Source of the DNA: Caproiciproducens galactitolivorans
GTDB lineage: Bacteria; Bacillota; Clostridia; Oscillospirales; Acutalibacteraceae
Assembly: GCF_026672255.1 (NCBI RefSeq)
Contig: NZ_JAPOHA010000005.1
Location: 1-64,000, forward strand
Reading direction: 5' to 3'
Length of the DNA stretch: 64,000 nt
Shown here: positions 61,371-64,000 of the stretch, piece after piece
Layout of the letters: the number at the start of each line of letters is the position of its first letter
Position numbering within the stretch: the stretch's first letter is position 1
Notes under the pieces: model-generated
The model's database searches: none
What the model was told of the DNA's origin: nothing
What the model saw: only the letters and a program-made list of their open reading frames with translations
Translations under genes and position numbers: made by a program

Positions 61371-62567
61371 GTGTTGGACTATGAAGGAATAAGACAAAAA
61401 GCACAAGGCTATGAAGCGGCAATGACCAAATTTCTGCGCGACCTGGTTGCGATTCCGGGTGAAAGCTGCGGAGAGAAAAAAGTAATTGAGCGCATCGCGC
61501 AGGAAATGCGCTCCGTGGGATTCGACAAGGTCGATATTGACCCGATGGGCAACGTCCTCGGCTGGATGGGCAGCGGCAAAAAGCTCATTGCTTTCGATGC
61601 CCACATTGATACCGTTGGCATCGGTGAAAAAAGCAACTGGACATTCGACCCGTATGAGGGCTATGAAACCGAGACCGAAATCGGCGGCCGCGGCACTTCC
61701 GACCAGCTCGGCGGGATTGTTTCCGCCACTTACGGCGCAAAGATCATGAAGGATATGGGACTGCTTTCCGACAAATACACGGTGCTTGTAACCGGCACGG
61801 TGCAGGAAGAGGACTGCGACGGTCTCTGCTGGCAGTATATCCATAATGAAGATAAAATTATTCCGGAATTCGTTGTCATTACCGAGCCGACGGACGGCAA
61901 CATTTACCGCGGACAGCGCGGACGTATGGAAATCCGTGTAGAGGTGAAGGGCGTTTCCTGCCACGGTTCCGCACCGGAGCGCGGCGATAACGCAATCTAT
62001 AAGATGGCCGACATTCTGCAGGAGGTCCGCGAGCTGAACAACAACCTGCATGTCGACCCGTTCCTCGGCAAGGGTACCGTTACCGTATCCGAGATTTTCT
62101 TCAATTCCCCGTCCCGCTGCGCGGTTGCCGATATGTGCGCGGTTTCCCTTGACCGCCGCCTGACGGACGGCGAAACCTACCAGATGGCTTTGGAAGAAGT
62201 CCGCAATCTGCCTTTCTGCAAGAAGTACAACGCGCAGGTAACCATGTACACTTACGAGCGCCCCAGCTACACCGGCCTCACTTACCCGACGGACTGCTAC
62301 TTCCCGACATGGGTTATTCCGGAGGACGCCCCGGCAACCAAAGCAATGGTCGAAGCGTACAAAGGCATGTACGGCGAGCCGAAAGTCGACAAATGGACCT
62401 TCTCCACCAACGGCGTTTCCATTATGGGCCGTTTCGGAATCCCCTGCATTGGTTTCGGTCCCGGCAAGGAAGCACAGGCACACGCGCCGAATGAAAGGAC
62501 CTGGAAAGAAGACCTCGTTCGCTGCGCCGCCGTTTATGCCGCAGTACCTTCCGAATACTGCAAGTAA
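61371..62567 (+). CDS. ygeY: YgeY family selenium metabolism-linked M20 hydrolase
   Basis: Metal-dependent amidohydrolase of the M20 peptidase/deacetylase fold, 398 residues. GTG 61371 is preferred because AGGAGG (61357-61362) is 8 bases away; ATG 61365 is only 2 bases away but gives nearly the same protein. Metal ligands are seen in [11 protein letters not shown] (His, Asp), [11 protein letters not shown], and VQEEDCDG (Glu pair with general base), then VITEPTDG and the C-terminal [15 protein letters not shown]. YgeY is associated with selenium-dependent molybdenum hydroxylase systems; its substrate is not established. Confidence 0.93.
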   Translation: MLDYEGIRQKAQGYEAAMTKFLRDLVAIPGESCGEKKVIERIAQEMRSVGFDKVDIDPMGNVLGWMGSGKKLIAFDAHIDTVGIGEKSNWTFDPYEGYETETEIGGRGTSDQLGGIVSATYGAKIMKDMGLLSDKYTVLVTGTVQEEDCDGLCWQYIHNEDKIIPEFVVITEPTDGNIYRGQRGRMEIRVEVKGVSCHGSAPERGDNAIYKMADILQEVRELNNNLHVDPFLGKGTVTVSEIFFNSPSRCAVADMCAVSLDRRLTDGETYQMALEEVRNLPFCKKYNAQVTMYTYERPSYTGLTYPTDCYFPTWVIPEDAPATKAMVEAYKGMYGEPKVDKWTFSTNGVSIMGRFGIPCIGFGPGKEAQAHAPNERTWKEDLVRCAAVYAAVPSEYCK

Positions 62568-62619
62568 TCGGCAATCACCGACGAAAACCCGGAACAGGAA
62601 GATATAAAGGAGAATAACA

Positions 62620-63810
62620 ATGAACATCGAGCAATACATCAATATATTGAATAAAACCGATTTTAAAAATTTATATGATAACGACTTTTTCCTTACATGG
62701 GAAAAGACGGACGACGAACTCAAGGCCATTTTCACCATGGCGGACGCGCTTCGCCATCTTCGCGAGAACAACATTTCCACAAGAGCGTTCGACAGCGGCC
62801 TTGGCATTTCCATTTTCCGCGACAACTCCACCCGCACCCGTTTCAGTTTTGCGTCCGCCTGCAATCTGCTCGGTTTGGAGGTACAGGATTTTGATGAGGG
62901 AAAATCCCAGGTAGCCCACGGCGAGACGTTCCGCGAGACCGCCAACATGATTTCCTTTATGGCGGACGTTATCGGCATCCGCGACGACAAGTACATCGGC
63001 AAGGGTAACAAGTATATGCATGATTTTGCCGACTTTGTCCGTCAGGGCCACGACGACGGCGTTCTGGAGCAGCGCCCCACTTTGGTAAACCTCCAGTGCG
63101 ATATTGACCATCCGACCCAGTGCATGGCCGATATGCTCCACATCATCCACGAATTCGGCGGCGTAGAAAACCTGAAAGGCAAGAAGCTTGCCATGTCATG
63201 GGCGTATTCCCCGTCCTACGGCAAACCGCTTTCCGTTCCGCAGGGCGTGATCGGCCTGATGACCCGTTTCGGCATGGACGTTGTTCTGGCTCATCCGGAA
63301 GGCTACGAAGTTATGTCCGATGTAGAAGAAGTCGCGAAAAAGAATGCGGCGGCTTCCGGCGGTACCTTTACCAAGACAAACAATATGGCGGAAGCGTTCA
63401 AGGATGCCGATATCGTCTATCCGAAGAGCTGGGCGCCGTTCGCCGCAATGGAGACCCGTACTGAAATGTACGGCAGGGGCGACATGGCCGGAATCGACAA
63501 GCTCGAAAAGGAACTGCTTGAGCATAATAAAGAAAATATCAACTGGCAGTGCACCGAGGAACTGATGAAGACAACGAAGAACGGCAAGGCGCTGTATCTC
63601 CACTGCCTGCCCGCCGATATTACCGGCGTAAGCTGCGAAACCGGCGAGGTCGATGCAAGCGTATTCGACCGTTACCGCGACCCGCTCTATAAGGAAGCCA
63701 GCTTTAAACCCTATATCATTGCTTCGATGATCCTGATGTCCAAAATCAAGAATCCGCAGGAATTCCTGCAAAATTGCGTAAAGCGCGATCTGAAACGCTG
63801 GATGAAGTAA
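62620..63810 (+). CDS. ygeW: Knotted carbamoyltransferase YgeW
   Basis: Transcarbamylase-fold protein of 396 residues with a knotted C-terminal domain. The carbamoyl-phosphate loop is FRDNSTRTRFSFA (near residue 66), followed by GKSQVAHGETFRETANM and the HPTQ-type DIDHPTQCMADML. HCLPADITGVSCE near residue 327 is the carbamoyl-group site. YgeW is not a normal ornithine or aspartate transcarbamylase; it has been linked to 2,3-diaminopropionate and to purine degradation via oxamate/ureido compounds. The next gene, a carbamate kinase, would turn its carbamoyl phosphate into ATP. AAAGGAG precedes the ATG. Confidence 0.93.
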   Translation: MNIEQYINILNKTDFKNLYDNDFFLTWEKTDDELKAIFTMADALRHLRENNISTRAFDSGLGISIFRDNSTRTRFSFASACNLLGLEVQDFDEGKSQVAHGETFRETANMISFMADVIGIRDDKYIGKGNKYMHDFADFVRQGHDDGVLEQRPTLVNLQCDIDHPTQCMADMLHIIHEFGGVENLKGKKLAMSWAYSPSYGKPLSVPQGVIGLMTRFGMDVVLAHPEGYEVMSDVEEVAKKNAAASGGTFTKTNNMAEAFKDADIVYPKSWAPFAAMETRTEMYGRGDMAGIDKLEKELLEHNKENINWQCTEELMKTTKNGKALYLHCLPADITGVSCETGEVDASVFDRYRDPLYKEASFKPYIIASMILMSKIKNPQEFLQNCVKRDLKRWMK

Positions 63811-63825
63811 GGGAGGCCCTGCGCC

Positions 63826-64000
63826 ATGGGTAAAAAGATTGTAATTGCTCTGGGCGGCAACGCTCTGGGCAAAAATCTGGCGGAGCAGTACGCCGCGGCC
63901 CGTATCACCGCGAAAACGATTGTCGATCTTATTGAAGCCGGAAACGATGTGGTGGTGTCGCACGGGAACGGGCCGCAGGTCGGGTTCATCAACAGTGCCA
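63826..64000 (+). CDS. Carbamate kinase, 5' part only (cut by window edge)
   Basis: The first 58 codons are visible: [20 protein letters not shown] then [17 protein letters not shown], the N-terminal phosphate-binding glycine motif and His-Gly-Asn-Gly-Pro-Gln-Val of amino-acid kinases of the carbamate kinase type. The enzyme makes ATP and carbamate from ADP and carbamoyl phosphate. GGGAGG (63811-63816) lies 9 bases before the ATG, directly after the ygeW stop. It equals YqeA/ArcC in position. The full length (about 310) lies beyond the window. Confidence 0.93.
   Translation, partial: MGKKIVIALGGNALGKNLAEQYAAARITAKTIVDLIEAGNDVVVSHGNGPQVGFINSA

Noticed and set aside
61206-63011. 601-codon open frame on the minus strand opposite ygeX/ygeY/ygeW
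   Set aside because: It is antisense to three well-recognised enzymes, has no ribosome binding site and shows no family pattern; such frames arise from GC-biased third positions.
1-64000. CRISPR arrays, toxin-antitoxin pairs, prophage or restriction systems
   Set aside because: No regularly spaced repeats or typical genes of these systems were found on either strand.

Overview
The window reads as a chromosomal segment of a spore-forming, anaerobic Clostridia bacterium, probably an Oscillospiraceae/Ruminococcaceae relative. The grounds are AGGAGG-type ribosome binding sites, frequent TTG/GTG starts, a split transketolase, an energy-coupling-factor transporter beside truA, a CotF-like coat protein, YesM/YesN two-component systems, a cytosolic NiFe hydrogenase and a selenium-linked ygeX-ygeY-ygeW locus. 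No CRISPR array, prophage or complete insertion sequence was seen.

Layout. 1-14.9 kb is a housekeeping core on the + strand: the transketolase C-terminal subunit (cut by the window edge), a two-gene ThrE-like exporter, ruvC-ruvA-ruvB, glmM, an rRNA-type methyltransferase, ecfA1-ecfA2-ecfT, truA, a DUF5711-like protein, cvpA, a phosphatidyltransferase and a ClpE-like unfoldase. 14.9-15.5 kb holds five tRNA genes (Gly, Arg, His, Gln, Lys). A decayed ISL3-type transposase follows. 15.9-19.0 kb is a compact NiFe hydrogenase locus: cytochrome b5-like protein, small subunit, large subunit, maturation protease. The small-subunit gene is broken by one frameshift, and the usual second proximal-cluster cysteine is an asparagine. 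19.2-21.0 kb carries an XRE regulator, an NTF2-like protein and a spore coat protein, all on the minus strand.

21.2-36.1 kb is a mannoside utilisation locus: an LplB/LplC-type permease pair, a lipoprotein binding protein, a GH130 mannoside phosphorylase, a GH38 alpha-mannosidase, a YesM/YesN sensor-regulator pair, a second binding protein on the opposite strand, and one gene that fuses mannose-6-phosphate isomerase to a ROK sugar kinase. Imported mannosides would be cut in the cytosol and the mannose phosphorylated and isomerised to fructose-6-phosphate. A membrane-anchored beta-propeller protein with an apparent ATT start and hypA-hypB (nickel insertion into hydrogenase) lie at 36.3-38.8 kb on the minus strand. 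hypAB has a consensus promoter and a structured leader of about 210 bases.

39.2-48.4 kb is a second sugar locus: sensor kinase, binding protein, an intrinsic terminator acting as attenuator, two permeases, a short AraC-type response regulator, a cytosolic GH9 enzyme and a SIS-domain protein. 48.4-48.9 kb is non-coding but full of predicted RNA structure. 48.9-57.1 kb holds a BspA-like leucine-rich repeat protein, a transglutaminase lipoprotein, a YbhN-like membrane protein and a Na,K-ATPase-like P-type pump followed by two TrkA/RCK proteins. 57.3 kb to the end is a hydantoinase (minus strand) divergent from a YheO/DauR-type regulator, diaminopropionate ammonia-lyase, ygeY, ygeW and the start of a carbamate kinase. 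This gene set is known from selenium-dependent purine/hydantoin catabolism.
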